From NCBI RefSeq assembly GCF_000381825.1, contig NZ_KB907123.1, positions 21,311-85,310 of the forward strand: a stretch of 64,000 nucleotides of DNA. The letters run 5' to 3'. Each line of letters begins with the position of its first letter. Position 1 is the first letter of the stretch. This document shows positions 36,070 to 44,818 of this stretch, in pieces. Source of the stretch: Thioalkalivibrio sp. ALJT (lineage in GTDB: Bacteria > Pseudomonadota > Gammaproteobacteria > Ectothiorhodospirales > Ectothiorhodospiraceae). The notes below the pieces were generated by a model. The model made no database searches and was not told the origin of the DNA. It saw only the letters and a program-made list of their open reading frames with translations. A program made the translations under genes and the position numbers.

Positions 36070-36897
36070 ATGCAGACCAAGACCAAGGTAGTGAGCCTGG
36101 CGGTGGCAGCCGCCGTGACCTTCGCCGCAGCACCCGCGAGCGCGGCGCTTGTGAACACCTGGGATTACAGCTATTCGCTGGAGTGGATTACTTCCGGGCC
36201 GGGTGCGCCGACTTTCGTCGAGGGCCTCCCGGGCGGTGACAAGGGTACGCAGGTGATCACGGATAGCCTCCTGAGCTGGGGTGGCACCGGCGACCTCCAG
36301 AATCCTACTAGTTCCAGCGTTAATCGTAGCGGGCTGGAGATCACCGGTTCACCCGCCACGGGTTCGGTCAACACCGGAGATTCCGTCACCACGAGTGCGG
36401 GCGTGACGCATTTCAACAATCCGATCATGCTCCAGTTCTTGCTGCTGGAGACCGCCACTCTTGCGGGCAGCTTAACCCTGACGCCGACCGATCCGGCGGG
36501 CTCGCAGCAGTCGCCGATCACGTTCGAGCTCGCGACGTCATTTACGGAAACGCCAAATACTGCGCCGTGCGGTTTTGATGTGGAAACCGTCTGCGATGAC
36601 ATCTTCATTGTGGATATGGGCACTGATCCGTTGGCGCAGTCGTTCTCGCTGGATGGCATCATGTACGACATCAGCTTTATGGCGGAGGGTCTGGGCCCGC
36701 TGGATGCGGATACCTGTGCGGCAGCGGGTGAGGCAGCGGGGTGTTCCGGTCTGACCACCCCTGAAGAGGCATTCACTACGGCGAACTTTGGTTTCCAGAT
36801 CACCCAGGCGGAGGTGCCGAACCCGGCGATGCTCACGCTGTTCGGTACGGGCCTGCTGGCCCTGGGCGCTGTGGCGCGGCGTCGTAACAAGGTCTGA
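36070..36897 (+). CDS. PEP-CTERM sorting-domain protein, THxN type (exosortase A cargo)
   Basis: 275-aa exported protein. Signal peptide: MQTKTKVVSLAVAAAVTFAA with cleavage after ASA. The body is Ser/Thr/Gly-rich with few Lys and contains VTHFNNPI, which fits the THxN PEP-CTERM group. The C-terminal sorting tail has the motif VPNPAML, a hydrophobic helix (LTLFGTGLLALGAVA) and RRRNKV. The usual VPEP reads VPNP here. The ribosome site is AGGCAGGAG, about 8 bp before the ATG. After processing by exosortase A it is expected at the cell surface or in the matrix. A strong terminator follows. Confidence 0.92.
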   Translation: MQTKTKVVSLAVAAAVTFAAAPASAALVNTWDYSYSLEWITSGPGAPTFVEGLPGGDKGTQVITDSLLSWGGTGDLQNPTSSSVNRSGLEITGSPATGSVNTGDSVTTSAGVTHFNNPIMLQFLLLETATLAGSLTLTPTDPAGSQQSPITFELATSFTETPNTAPCGFDVETVCDDIFIVDMGTDPLAQSFSLDGIMYDISFMAEGLGPLDADTCAAAGEAAGCSGLTTPEEAFTTANFGFQITQAEVPNPAMLTLFGTGLLALGAVARRRNKV

Positions 36898-36922
36898 ACG
36901 AGGCCGTTTGGTCGAGCGGGGA

Positions 36923-36950
36923 GGGGAGCCTTGTGCTCCCCTTTCTTTTT
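36923..36950 (+). terminator. rho-independent terminator of the PEP-CTERM gene
   Basis: Perfect 7-bp stem GGGGAGC / GCTCCCC (36923-36929 with 36935-36941), a 5-nt loop and a T-rich tail TTTCTTTTT (36942-36950). It lies 26 bp after the stop codon and shows that the PEP-CTERM gene is monocistronic. Confidence 0.93.
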
Positions 36951-37196
36951 GACGCACTTTTTTCGATCCGCGATGCCGCTCCGGCCGTTATGAGGGGTCT
37001 TGGTTACCGGCCGTTATCCGTCGCCGGCCGCGAACAGCGACAGGCGGTGCCCGAGCGGTGCGCAACGTACCCTGGTGCTGTACCCGCTTCTGGGTGGGAT
37101 TTGCGGCGATCAGTTCTTCCTGCGGCCCTGTGATGGGCTGACATCCCGGATCATGAAGCCCTTGGAGTGGTGTATGGCGGTCATCGGGGGTCACGA

Positions 37197-38750
37197 ATGA
37201 AATGGCAGGGCCGTTTCCTGCAACACCCCCGCTTGACGATGGCGCTGGCCGTGTTCGGCGCGCTCGTCGGCGGGTTTGTCTTTCGCGCTTTGTTGCCCGC
37301 TGAGAACTGGTTCTGGTACGACGAGATCTACGGAGCGACCTTCGCCTCCGGGACCCTGTACGAAGCGCTGCTGGGGACGCTGCGCTTTGATCTGCACCCG
37401 CCGCTGTATTACCTGCAGTTGTGGTTGTGGGCCCGGGTGGATGCCGGAGATACGTGGCTGCGGTTGAACTCTGCGGCGTGGGGCCTGGTCGCGGCGGCGC
37501 TCGCCTGGCGCGTTGCGCGGCAGTGTCTGGGTGAGCGAGAGGCGTGGATTGCGTTGTGGCTGATGCTGGTCGTTCCGGCTGCTGTCGCAACGGCGCAAGA
37601 CCTGCGCATGTATTCGATGCTGATGGCTCTGGCGCTGCTGTCGTCCTGGGGCGCACTTCTCTGGTTTTCTCCCGGGGTTGCGGCTCGTACCGGCGCCTGG
37701 ATGCTGGCCCTGGCAGGTGTAGCGGCGGCCTACACCCATGCGACCGGTTTGCTGATCCCGATGGCGGCGGCCGTGTTTTCGTTGTTGCTGTGGTGGAAGA
37801 TGCCAGCGCATCGGGTGACATTGCGAGGGTGGTTGCTGGTGCAGGGGCTGGTAGCGGCCGCTGTGCTCCCGGCGGTCCTCAACAGCATGATCCGGTCGGT
37901 TGGCCACATGACGGTCCCGGATGGGGCTGTGGTCTTCGGCACCCTGGTGCGTCTGCTCCTGGATCAAGCGGCGGTGCAGCACCCTGCCTTGCTGGTGCTG
38001 GGCATACTTCTCCTGGTGGGCAGTTTCCTCGGCGCCTGGTGGTCGTCTCTGCGCTGGATGTTCGTGGCGTATGTTCTGTTTCCGATCCTTTTTTTGCTCG
38101 CCGTGAGCTATTTCGTGCGGCCTGCCTGGCATTTACGTGCGTTGTATCCGTTAACGCCGTTTCTGGTGATCGGGGGCGCCGTGGCATTGGCACGGCTGGG
38201 CGATGCGCTTGCGAGAATAGCCCCCCTGCGAGGGGCCGCATCGGCTCCCGCGTTGCTGATGGCCGTGCTGCTGGGTGTACTCGCCGCGTGGAACGCAGGG
38301 TTGGTGGAGAAGACGCATCGTTATCCCGCGGCGGTCGAGTTTGTCCAGCGTCATCTGGCTCCGGGTGACATCGTCTGGGCACCGGATTTCGTCACGGCCT
38401 GGGCGGTCAAGCGGTACTGGATTGGACCGCAGTGGGGTTCGATCACTCGGATCCAGGGTGAACCGTCCAGTGAGCAATGGCGCCGGATTTATGATCGGCT
38501 GGGTGATACGTGGCTTGCTCGCCTGGGGTTGGCGCCCGAGGCCCGCTCGATTCCTGCGCAAGGTACTCATATCGTCACGGGCCACAATGTCGATGACATG
38601 CTCCTGGCGCATCCTCGGATTTGGGTTGTCGGCACCCCGACGGAATCGTTGCGCGCGACGTTGAGGGAGGAGGGGTATGCGGAGCGGGGCGCCAGGGACT
38701 TTCGTGGTGTCGCAGTGACCGAGTTTGGACGGTCACCGGCCTCCAACTGA
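37197..38750 (+). CDS. glycosyltransferase family 39 (PMT-like) membrane protein
   Basis: About 517 aa with 9-11 hydrophobic helices. The ATG at 37197 is preceded by GGGGG at 6 bp; a GTG at 37167 is less likely. The first periplasmic loop carries the acidic pair in NWFWYDEIYGATFASG and the motif FDLHPPLYYLQLWLW, both typical of dolichol/undecaprenyl-phosphate-sugar-dependent mannosyltransferase-fold enzymes. The C-terminal ~150 residues are periplasmic. It would transfer a sugar from a lipid carrier to protein or polymer. The target is unknown; the PEP-CTERM protein upstream is a candidate. Confidence 0.88.
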   Translation: MKWQGRFLQHPRLTMALAVFGALVGGFVFRALLPAENWFWYDEIYGATFASGTLYEALLGTLRFDLHPPLYYLQLWLWARVDAGDTWLRLNSAAWGLVAAALAWRVARQCLGEREAWIALWLMLVVPAAVATAQDLRMYSMLMALALLSSWGALLWFSPGVAARTGAWMLALAGVAAAYTHATGLLIPMAAAVFSLLLWWKMPAHRVTLRGWLLVQGLVAAAVLPAVLNSMIRSVGHMTVPDGAVVFGTLVRLLLDQAAVQHPALLVLGILLLVGSFLGAWWSSLRWMFVAYVLFPILFLLAVSYFVRPAWHLRALYPLTPFLVIGGAVALARLGDALARIAPLRGAASAPALLMAVLLGVLAAWNAGLVEKTHRYPAAVEFVQRHLAPGDIVWAPDFVTAWAVKRYWIGPQWGSITRIQGEPSSEQWRRIYDRLGDTWLARLGLAPEARSIPAQGTHIVTGHNVDDMLLAHPRIWVVGTPTESLRATLREEGYAERGARDFRGVAVTEFGRSPASN

Positions 38751-38997
38751 CTGTATACCGGGTTCCGGAGCTCCTGTCGTAAGCAGTGCGACCGGCAGCG
38801 GGTCGCGTCTTGCCTCGGAGAACCGGCGGGCGGCAGCCGCGGGCGTATTCATGCGTTCGTGGTTCCTTGTGCTTGCAACAGGCGTTGGCGTGCAGATGCG
38901 CGCGAGCGGAGGGCTCCCTCCCCGGGGCACGGCCGGGACCGGCGTTCCCGGGGCGTTGGCTTGTGCGAGACTAAAGCGTTTTCGGGTTGGGGTTTCG

Positions 38998-40089
38998 ATG
39001 TACGACTGGAGGTTGTCACGAGTTTCGCTGGAAGAGGCCCGCGCGCTGTGGCCGGCGCTGGACATACGTGAGCCCGGTGTCCCCTTCCTGACGTATGCCT
39101 GGTTTGACTGTTTGCGGCAGGCCGCTGGTGGCCGGGTGAGGGCCGAACCGGTACAGGTGACGGGGCCGGCGGGCCAGGCGGCGTTTGCGGCGTTGTACCG
39201 GCGGCGGGCGTTGCGGTCCCGCGTGATCCCTGTGCGTGTTGTGCACCTGAACGAGACGGGGGATGCGAGCTACGATCGCCTGACGCTGGAACACAACGGG
39301 CTCGCCGGGCAGGCCGGGCGAGGGCCGCAGGCATTGCACGAGTTGCTGCGGGATTTGCTGCAGCAGGATCCCGGCTGGGATGAATTCTCGCTGGGATGGC
39401 TGGCGGCTACGCGGTGGACCGGCCTGGAGCCGGCCCTGGAGGGCCTGGACTTGCGGCCGGTGGTGGCGGATCGCAAGGCCTTTCACTATGTCGACCTGCA
39501 GGGGATGTCGGGGCCGGACGACTATCTGGCGGGGCTCAGCAGGAACACGCGCTACCAGATCCGTCGGGCCATGCGCGGGTACGGCGGCGAGGCTGCGCTG
39601 AAGGTCGAGCCGGCCGCGAGCGTGGAGCAGGCGCTGGAATGGTTTCGGGCCATGGTGAACTGGCACCAGGCGGAGTGGAATGCTCGTGGCAAGCCGGGTG
39701 CCTTTTCCGACCGCTTCATGCGCGACTTCCATGAATGCCTGATAGCCCGGGGGACGACTGACGGGCTGGCACAGGTGCTCAGGGTCCAGGGCGCGGACGG
39801 GCCCGTCGGGTATCTTTACAACTTGGCGGCGGGTGACTACGTCTGCAATTATCAGAGCGGGTTTCGTTACCGTGATGACCCGAAGTTGAAGCCGGGTCTG
39901 GTGTGTCATGCGCTGGCGATCGGCCGCGCGGCGGCTCTGGGTTTTGCACGCTACGACTTTCTGATGGGTGACAGTCAGTACAAGCGCAGCCTGGGGAATG
40001 GCCAGGGGGAGATGGTGCAGGTGCGACTGCAACGGCCGCGCTGGCGATTCCGGCTGGAACGGGTATTGCGGCGCCTTGTGCGGCGATGA
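38998..40089 (+). CDS. GNAT/FemAB-like acetyltransferase-fold protein (PF13480 type)
   Basis: 363 aa from the ATG at 38998 (GGGTTGGGG upstream); the frame is open to 38725, but the extra part is not protein-like. Recognisable motifs of the BioF2/CelD-like GNAT family are LSRNTRYQIRRAMRGYG, VNWHQAEWNARGKPGAFS, GYLYNLAAGDYVCNYQSGF and a C-terminal YDFLMGDSQYKRSLG, analogous to the FDFGRSK block of the FemAB protein at 5845. It may acylate a polysaccharide building block. It overlaps the next gene by 4 bp. Confidence 0.87.
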   Translation: MYDWRLSRVSLEEARALWPALDIREPGVPFLTYAWFDCLRQAAGGRVRAEPVQVTGPAGQAAFAALYRRRALRSRVIPVRVVHLNETGDASYDRLTLEHNGLAGQAGRGPQALHELLRDLLQQDPGWDEFSLGWLAATRWTGLEPALEGLDLRPVVADRKAFHYVDLQGMSGPDDYLAGLSRNTRYQIRRAMRGYGGEAALKVEPAASVEQALEWFRAMVNWHQAEWNARGKPGAFSDRFMRDFHECLIARGTTDGLAQVLRVQGADGPVGYLYNLAAGDYVCNYQSGFRYRDDPKLKPGLVCHALAIGRAAALGFARYDFLMGDSQYKRSLGNGQGEMVQVRLQRPRWRFRLERVLRRLVRR

Positions 40090-43000
40090 GTCTTGCTCCC
40101 TCGGGCGTGCGGGTGCCCTGGTCCCGGGGTGCCTGCGGGGGCGGGGCCCTGGTCGCGCTGGCCATCGCGCTGTATGTGACGCTGCTGCCGTTCCAGTTTG
40201 ATGATACGGGGCTTGCTCAGGCCTGGGAGACGTATCGCAGCATGACGCTGACGGCGCCGGGGATCGGTGCCCGGCAGCAGTTTGTCTCCAATGTGCTGCT
40301 GTTCCTGCCGTTGGGTTTCTTTCTGGCTGCGTGGATCGGGTTTGCCGCTACGCGGTTCCGAACGGTGCTGCTCTCGGTGCTGGTCGCGGCGGTGCTGGGT
40401 CTGATGGTCACCGCTTCGGTGGAGTTTCTGCAGGTCTGGCTGCCCTATCGGTATCCGGCGGGGGCCGACATCCTCGGTAACTTTACTGGTGCGTTGCTGG
40501 GGGCCATTGGCTGGTTTGTGCTCCGGGAACGGCTGGCCCTGGCCCTGCATGCCCTGGGTCAGGGGGGCGTGCGGGCACTGCAACGGGTGCTCCCGGCCTA
40601 TTTCGGGGTTTATCTGATCGTCGGGCTGCTGCCGTTTGACCTGGTGCTTTCGGTGGACGAGCTGAGGACGCGCCTGGCCTCGGACGCATGGGGCTGGTGG
40701 ACGGCTGGCGGGGCCTGTGTCGGAGGCTTCGAGTGCCAGGCCCTGCTGTTTGCGATGGTGCTGTTGAGCCTGCCGGTGGGCCTTATGGTGGGACTCTGGG
40801 CCAGGGGCAGAGGGCACAGCCCGTGGCTGGCGCTGATGCTGGTCGTCCTGCTGGCGGCGCTGGTGGAAGCGGCCAACCTCCTGACCTGGTCGGGCACGGC
40901 CGAAGGTCGCTCGGCACTGGTGCGTGCGCTGGGCATGATGGGCGGTCTGGCCCTGGCTCGGGTGCTGCCGATTCATCCGCAGCGGCTCCTCCGCACGCTG
41001 CAATGGGTGCGTTTGCCCGTGTTGCTGGTGATGGTGCCGCTGTACGTAGTGGCCCTGGCCGGCGTCAATCACGGGTTCGGGCCGTACGGGCTGGATTTCG
41101 ACGCCGCGTCCGAACGGTTGGCGGGGTTGCGGCTGTGGCCATTTTTCTACCATTACCAGGTTGCGGAGGCGGCCGCCCTGCGCAGTGTGGTATTGCATCT
41201 GGCGATGTATGCCCCGCTGGGTGTGCTGTTGTGGCTGGCGTGGGTGCCGCATGGACGGCGCTGGCAGGCTCTGCTGGCTCGGGCGGCGTTGAGCGGGTTG
41301 GTGGTCGCTCTGGTGGTCGAGGCCGGGAAGCTGCTGGTGGTGGATGGTGCGCGCCCCGATACCACCACGTTGCTGCTGGCGGCCCTGGCAGCGAGCGGGA
41401 CGGCCGGGGTACTGGTCTGGCTGCGATGGGCGCTGACCGTAGCCCCCGGCGACGCACCGCGCACGCCAGAACCGGAACCATCCAGCGCTGTCGCGTCGGC
41501 GGACAGGGGTGGCGTCTGGCGTCCGGGGTGGCGCCAGATCCTGTTTTTGACGCCGGGTCTGTGGGCGCTCTGGCTGGCGGCAGGCTGGCCGGTGGGCGCG
41601 GCTCCTCTGGTGACGGGGCTGCTGGCTTATGCGGCGTTGCTGGCGTGGAGGCCTCAGGCCTGGCTGTTGGTGGTGCCCGTGGCGATCCCGCTGCTGGATC
41701 TGTCTCTTTATACCGGGCCGTTGCGGGTGTCGGTGCTGGATTTGGTCCTGCTCGTGACCGTGGCGGTCGTGCTGGCGCGCGGGTCGGGGTGGCGACAGCC
41801 GGCCGCGTTATCGCCCGGCGTGCGCTGGGCCTGGCGGTTGCTGCTGGTTTCGACCGCAGTGGCGCTGGTCATGGCCTGGGGGCCGTGGCCATACCTGGGG
41901 CCCATCGCCGTGGCGCCGTATCTGACCGACTGGGATGCGTTGCGGGTGGCACGCGGGGTCTTCTGGGCGGCGGTGCTGCTGTGGCTCCTGCAATGGGGCC
42001 CGGAGTCGCCGCGGGCGGCGGTGCGCCGCTGGTTTGTCCCCGGCGTTGCCCTGGGGCTCGTGGCCGCGCTGCTGGTCGTACTCAGGGAGCGCGTGGTGTA
42101 TCCGGGGCTGCTGGATTTTGACAGTCGTTATCGCATCTCTGGCTGGTTTGGCGAGATGCAGGTGGGTGGGCCGACTATCGAAACCTTTCTGGTGCTGGCC
42201 CTGCCGCTGGCTCTGGCGTGGTGCTGGACACGACGTTCCTGGCTGGCGTGGATCGCCGGGGGGCTGCTCTTCGTGGGCGGTGTTTATGCGGTCGCGATGA
42301 CCTATTCGCGGGGCGGCTATGCCGGTCTGGCGGTTGCCCTGGTGCTGTTGCTGGTCGGCCTGGTCGCTGCCTGGCGCGGGCGCCGCTCGTTTCCCGGGCC
42401 AGCCGCATTGGCTGCCGGGGTGGCGCTGGCGCTGAGTGCCGCCGCGTTGCCGGCCATGCTGAGCGGGTTTGCGGAGCAACGCCTGGCACAGGTCGGTCAG
42501 GGCCTGGAGGCGCGCATGGACCATTGGCATCTCGCGCTGGATCTGCCCGGGGGGCATGCGGTCCACTCGCTGCTGGGTCGAGGGCTGGGCGAGTTTGCGC
42601 GGGCCTATCGGGATGCGCACGCAGAGGCGGGGTTGCCGGCGAATTTCGCCTTCGGTGACGGGCGGTTACGCCTCGGGCCGGGAGACTCGTACTATATCAA
42701 TCAACGTGTGGCGCCGGCGCGGACGGCGCCACACGCGCTGGAGGTGCGCGTACGCGCGGCCGCTGGCGGACGTCTGGGGGTATACCTGTGCGAGAAGCCG
42801 GTACGTCACTCCTTCCAGTGTGTTTCCGGGTCCGTGTCCGTTGACCCCGGTGACGGGTGGCAGGAGGGTATCACCGCGCTGGACCTGAGCGAAATGGACG
42901 GCCGGCCCTGGCCGTTGCGCCGCGGGCTCGTTCTGTCCATCGACCATGCCGGGGGCGATACGGTAATCGAGGTGGATGCCGTGCGATTGACGGCGCCCGA

Positions 43001-43469
43001 TGGCCGTGACGTTCTGCGTAACGGCGATTTCGAGTCGGGCGCCCGCCACTGGTACTTCACCACCGATCACCTGTGGCCGTGGCGGGTGGAAAACCAGTGG
43101 CTGGAGGTCTATTTCGAGCAGGGACTGCTGGGGCTGGTTGCATTCGCCTGGCTCACGCTGGCGGCCGGGTGGGTGCTGTTGCTCCGGGCCTTGCGTGGCG
43201 ACTGGCTGGCGCTGGGTAGCCTGGCCGCGGTCAGTGGTGTCCTGGTCGTAGGCGTATTCGGGACCGTACTCTTCTCTCCGTCGGTTGCCCTGCTGTTTTA
43301 CCTGGTGCTCCTGCTGGGCCTGATAGGGTCTTCCCCTGTGCGCACAGCAGATCCGTCCCGGGTTCGACAGGCTCCCGGGGAGACGCTGATTGAATCGTCC
43401 GTCCGCGTGGGTGCCCCCCGGTTTTTGGAGACAAACGGTCTGAGACAAGGCGCGTCGTATAGCGGGTAG
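40086..43469 (+). CDS. VanZ-like / O-antigen-ligase-like fusion with periplasmic beta domain
   Basis: 1127-aa polytopic membrane protein. Residues about 20-470 contain VanZ-like modules (FVSNVLLFLPLGFFLA, SVEFLQVWLPYRYPAGADILGN, then a second copy with LHLAMYAPLGVLLWLAW and VEAGKLLVV...RPDTTT). Residues about 500-1100 resemble a Wzy/WaaL-type ligase (RISGWFGEMQVGGPTIETFL, AMTYSRGGYAGL, GRGLGEFARAY), with a beta-rich insert at about 855-985 (LEVRVRAAAGG, NGDFESGARHW) like a carbohydrate-binding module. The last ~30 residues are encoded by an inserted repeat element, so the original C-terminus has been replaced. Confidence 0.87.
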   Translation: MSLAPSGVRVPWSRGACGGGALVALAIALYVTLLPFQFDDTGLAQAWETYRSMTLTAPGIGARQQFVSNVLLFLPLGFFLAAWIGFAATRFRTVLLSVLVAAVLGLMVTASVEFLQVWLPYRYPAGADILGNFTGALLGAIGWFVLRERLALALHALGQGGVRALQRVLPAYFGVYLIVGLLPFDLVLSVDELRTRLASDAWGWWTAGGACVGGFECQALLFAMVLLSLPVGLMVGLWARGRGHSPWLALMLVVLLAALVEAANLLTWSGTAEGRSALVRALGMMGGLALARVLPIHPQRLLRTLQWVRLPVLLVMVPLYVVALAGVNHGFGPYGLDFDAASERLAGLRLWPFFYHYQVAEAAALRSVVLHLAMYAPLGVLLWLAWVPHGRRWQALLARAALSGLVVALVVEAGKLLVVDGARPDTTTLLLAALAASGTAGVLVWLRWALTVAPGDAPRTPEPEPSSAVASADRGGVWRPGWRQILFLTPGLWALWLAAGWPVGAAPLVTGLLAYAALLAWRPQAWLLVVPVAIPLLDLSLYTGPLRVSVLDLVLLVTVAVVLARGSGWRQPAALSPGVRWAWRLLLVSTAVALVMAWGPWPYLGPIAVAPYLTDWDALRVARGVFWAAVLLWLLQWGPESPRAAVRRWFVPGVALGLVAALLVVLRERVVYPGLLDFDSRYRISGWFGEMQVGGPTIETFLVLALPLALAWCWTRRSWLAWIAGGLLFVGGVYAVAMTYSRGGYAGLAVALVLLLVGLVAAWRGRRSFPGPAALAAGVALALSAAALPAMLSGFAEQRLAQVGQGLEARMDHWHLALDLPGGHAVHSLLGRGLGEFARAYRDAHAEAGLPANFAFGDGRLRLGPGDSYYINQRVAPARTAPHALEVRVRAAAGGRLGVYLCEKPVRHSFQCVSGSVSVDPGDGWQEGITALDLSEMDGRPWPLRRGLVLSIDHAGGDTVIEVDAVRLTAPDGRDVLRNGDFESGARHWYFTTDHLWPWRVENQWLEVYFEQGLLGLVAFAWLTLAAGWVLLLRALRGDWLALGSLAAVSGVLVVGVFGTVLFSPSVALLFYLVLLLGLIGSSPVRTADPSRVRQAPGETLIESSVRVGAPRFLETNGLRQGASYSG

Positions 43470-43720
43470 TGGCTCTACCCGCCCGTTTCTGATGGATTCG
43501 GGGCGTAACGCAGGATCGGGCCATATTCATTCAGAATCGGGGGGTACCAGCCCCGCAGGCCACTGAAAGCAGGGGCTCGGCCGCCTGTTGTTGATCAAAA
43601 ACGGGTGTGCGCACAGCGTTACGGCTCATCTGTAGCAGAACGACTGAACAGCAGTCACCGCGCATTAGACGCACACAAAAGTGACTCGAGCGCGGACGTG
43701 CGATTCAATCAGCGTCTCCC
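43378..43720 (+). repeat. interspersed inverted-repeat element (copy C)
   Basis: 343 bp bounded by GGGAGACGCTGATTGAATCG and its inverted copy; the repeat can be followed for about 30 bp with two mismatches. The interior matches copy B (34986-35337), including the hairpin GCGGGTAG–TGGCT–CTACCCGC. It sits between two converging genes and supplies the last codons and stops of both: the VanZ/ligase gene ends at 43469 inside it, and the minus-strand GNAT gene ends in its right terminal repeat at 43705 (…GDAD then TGA). Confidence 0.9.
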
Positions 43721-44427
43721 TGGCTCGGGGCGCGGGGCGGCCGTAGCGTGACACTCGGTGGAGGCCCTTCGGGACGGCTGAAGGCGATAAAGGGCGGGCG
43801 GCCGGTCAGCATGACTTCCAGGCCACCGAGCTGCAGAAAGTACAGGCTTCCGATGCGCCGGGCGCCGAGCCGTTCGTGGGCGCGCAGGGAGCTGGCGTTG
43901 TAAGCGGATATGCGACTCAGGCTCCAGGCGATGCCGCGGGCCTGCAGGGCACGGTCTGCGGCCCGCCAGAGCTCCGCGAATACCAGTCCGCCGCGGGCTT
44001 CCGGGAATACGTAGACGTCGACATCCAGCGCGCTTGGGGGTTGCCCGGCCGGTCGCAGAACACAACGGTGCTCGTCTTCGTTGTAGGGGCCGAACAACAG
44101 CCAGATGAACCCGAGCATCTGTTCTTCCCCGTGGGCAAACGCCGCCAGACAGATGCCGCCCTGCTCCAGGCGGTAGTGCACCTGGGCGCGTGTACGTGGC
44201 AGGCGTTCCAGGGCGTCGGGGTCGTTGGTGATGTCACGGACCTGCAGGTCGCTCTGGCGTGCGGCCGGAGCGCGCAAGTGCCCCACTGGCTGGGCCACCA
44301 GGTAATAGCGGGCGAGGCCCAGGCGATCGTTCACGTGCTTCAGCGCGCCGTGCAGCCCCAGAAGCAGCGCGTTAGCGAGCCCCAGTTCGCGCCGGCGGCT
44401 GCGGAATCGGTGGAGGAAGGTGGTCAA
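43705..44427 (-). CDS. GNAT-like acetyltransferase
   Basis: 240-aa protein of N-acetyltransferase type: a central beta-alpha region with HGEEQMLGFIWLLFG, LDVDVYVFPEARGGLVFAELWRAAD, and the GNAT-like C-terminal SRISAYNASSLRAHERLGARRIGSLYFL. The acyl donor and acceptor are not identifiable. The last residues (QGDAD) and the stop codon lie in the terminal inverted repeat of the element at 43378-43720. The 5' side is divergent from a small frame and the methyltransferase gene. Confidence 0.82.
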   Translation of the reverse strand: MTTFLHRFRSRRRELGLANALLLGLHGALKHVNDRLGLARYYLVAQPVGHLRAPAARQSDLQVRDITNDPDALERLPRTRAQVHYRLEQGGICLAAFAHGEEQMLGFIWLLFGPYNEDEHRCVLRPAGQPPSALDVDVYVFPEARGGLVFAELWRAADRALQARGIAWSLSRISAYNASSLRAHERLGARRIGSLYFLQLGGLEVMLTGRPPFIAFSRPEGPPPSVTLRPPRAPSQGDAD

Positions 44428-44596
44428 GGGCGTACGGCTCGTCTGTTTGGGGGCGGGTCGGGCTCGACCTGCATCGGTTCTTCACCGAAAGCCTAGTCCG
44501 TGTGCCGGGGAGCGGCAACCGGCCCAACTCACGCTCGATTCGGCTTCGTGCTGGCAGGCCCGTAGAATCCACCTTCCAGTCTTTGCCAGGACCGCT

Positions 44597-44818
44597 ATGT
44601 TCAAAGGGGGCGGACGTCAGTTTATGCATCGGTTTTCGACGCAGGACGAGGGCATTATTGCCAACAATACGCGCATGGCGCCGAACCGGGTGTCGGTGAT
44701 CGCCCGGGGTGTAGCTGTGTTGTGCCTGCAGGGGTTGCGCAGCACTTACGCCGTGCAGGTGGTGCAGGCTGCGGTGATGCAGCGCGCGGGGTGCGCGGTC
44801 GGGGGCAAGTCGGCATGA
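44597..44818 (+). CDS. small hypothetical protein (73 aa)
   Basis: Possible small gene. The ATG at 44597 has AGGA about 5 bp upstream, and the stop overlaps the methyltransferase start by 4 bp (ATGA), which is a typical coupled arrangement. The product (MFKGGGRQFMHRFSTQDEG at the start) has third positions rich in G and C. It has no recognised domain and no signal peptide. It could be chance, since the region is GC-rich and long frames occur easily. Confidence 0.4.
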   Translation: MFKGGGRQFMHRFSTQDEGIIANNTRMAPNRVSVIARGVAVLCLQGLRSTYAVQVVQAAVMQRAGCAVGGKSA

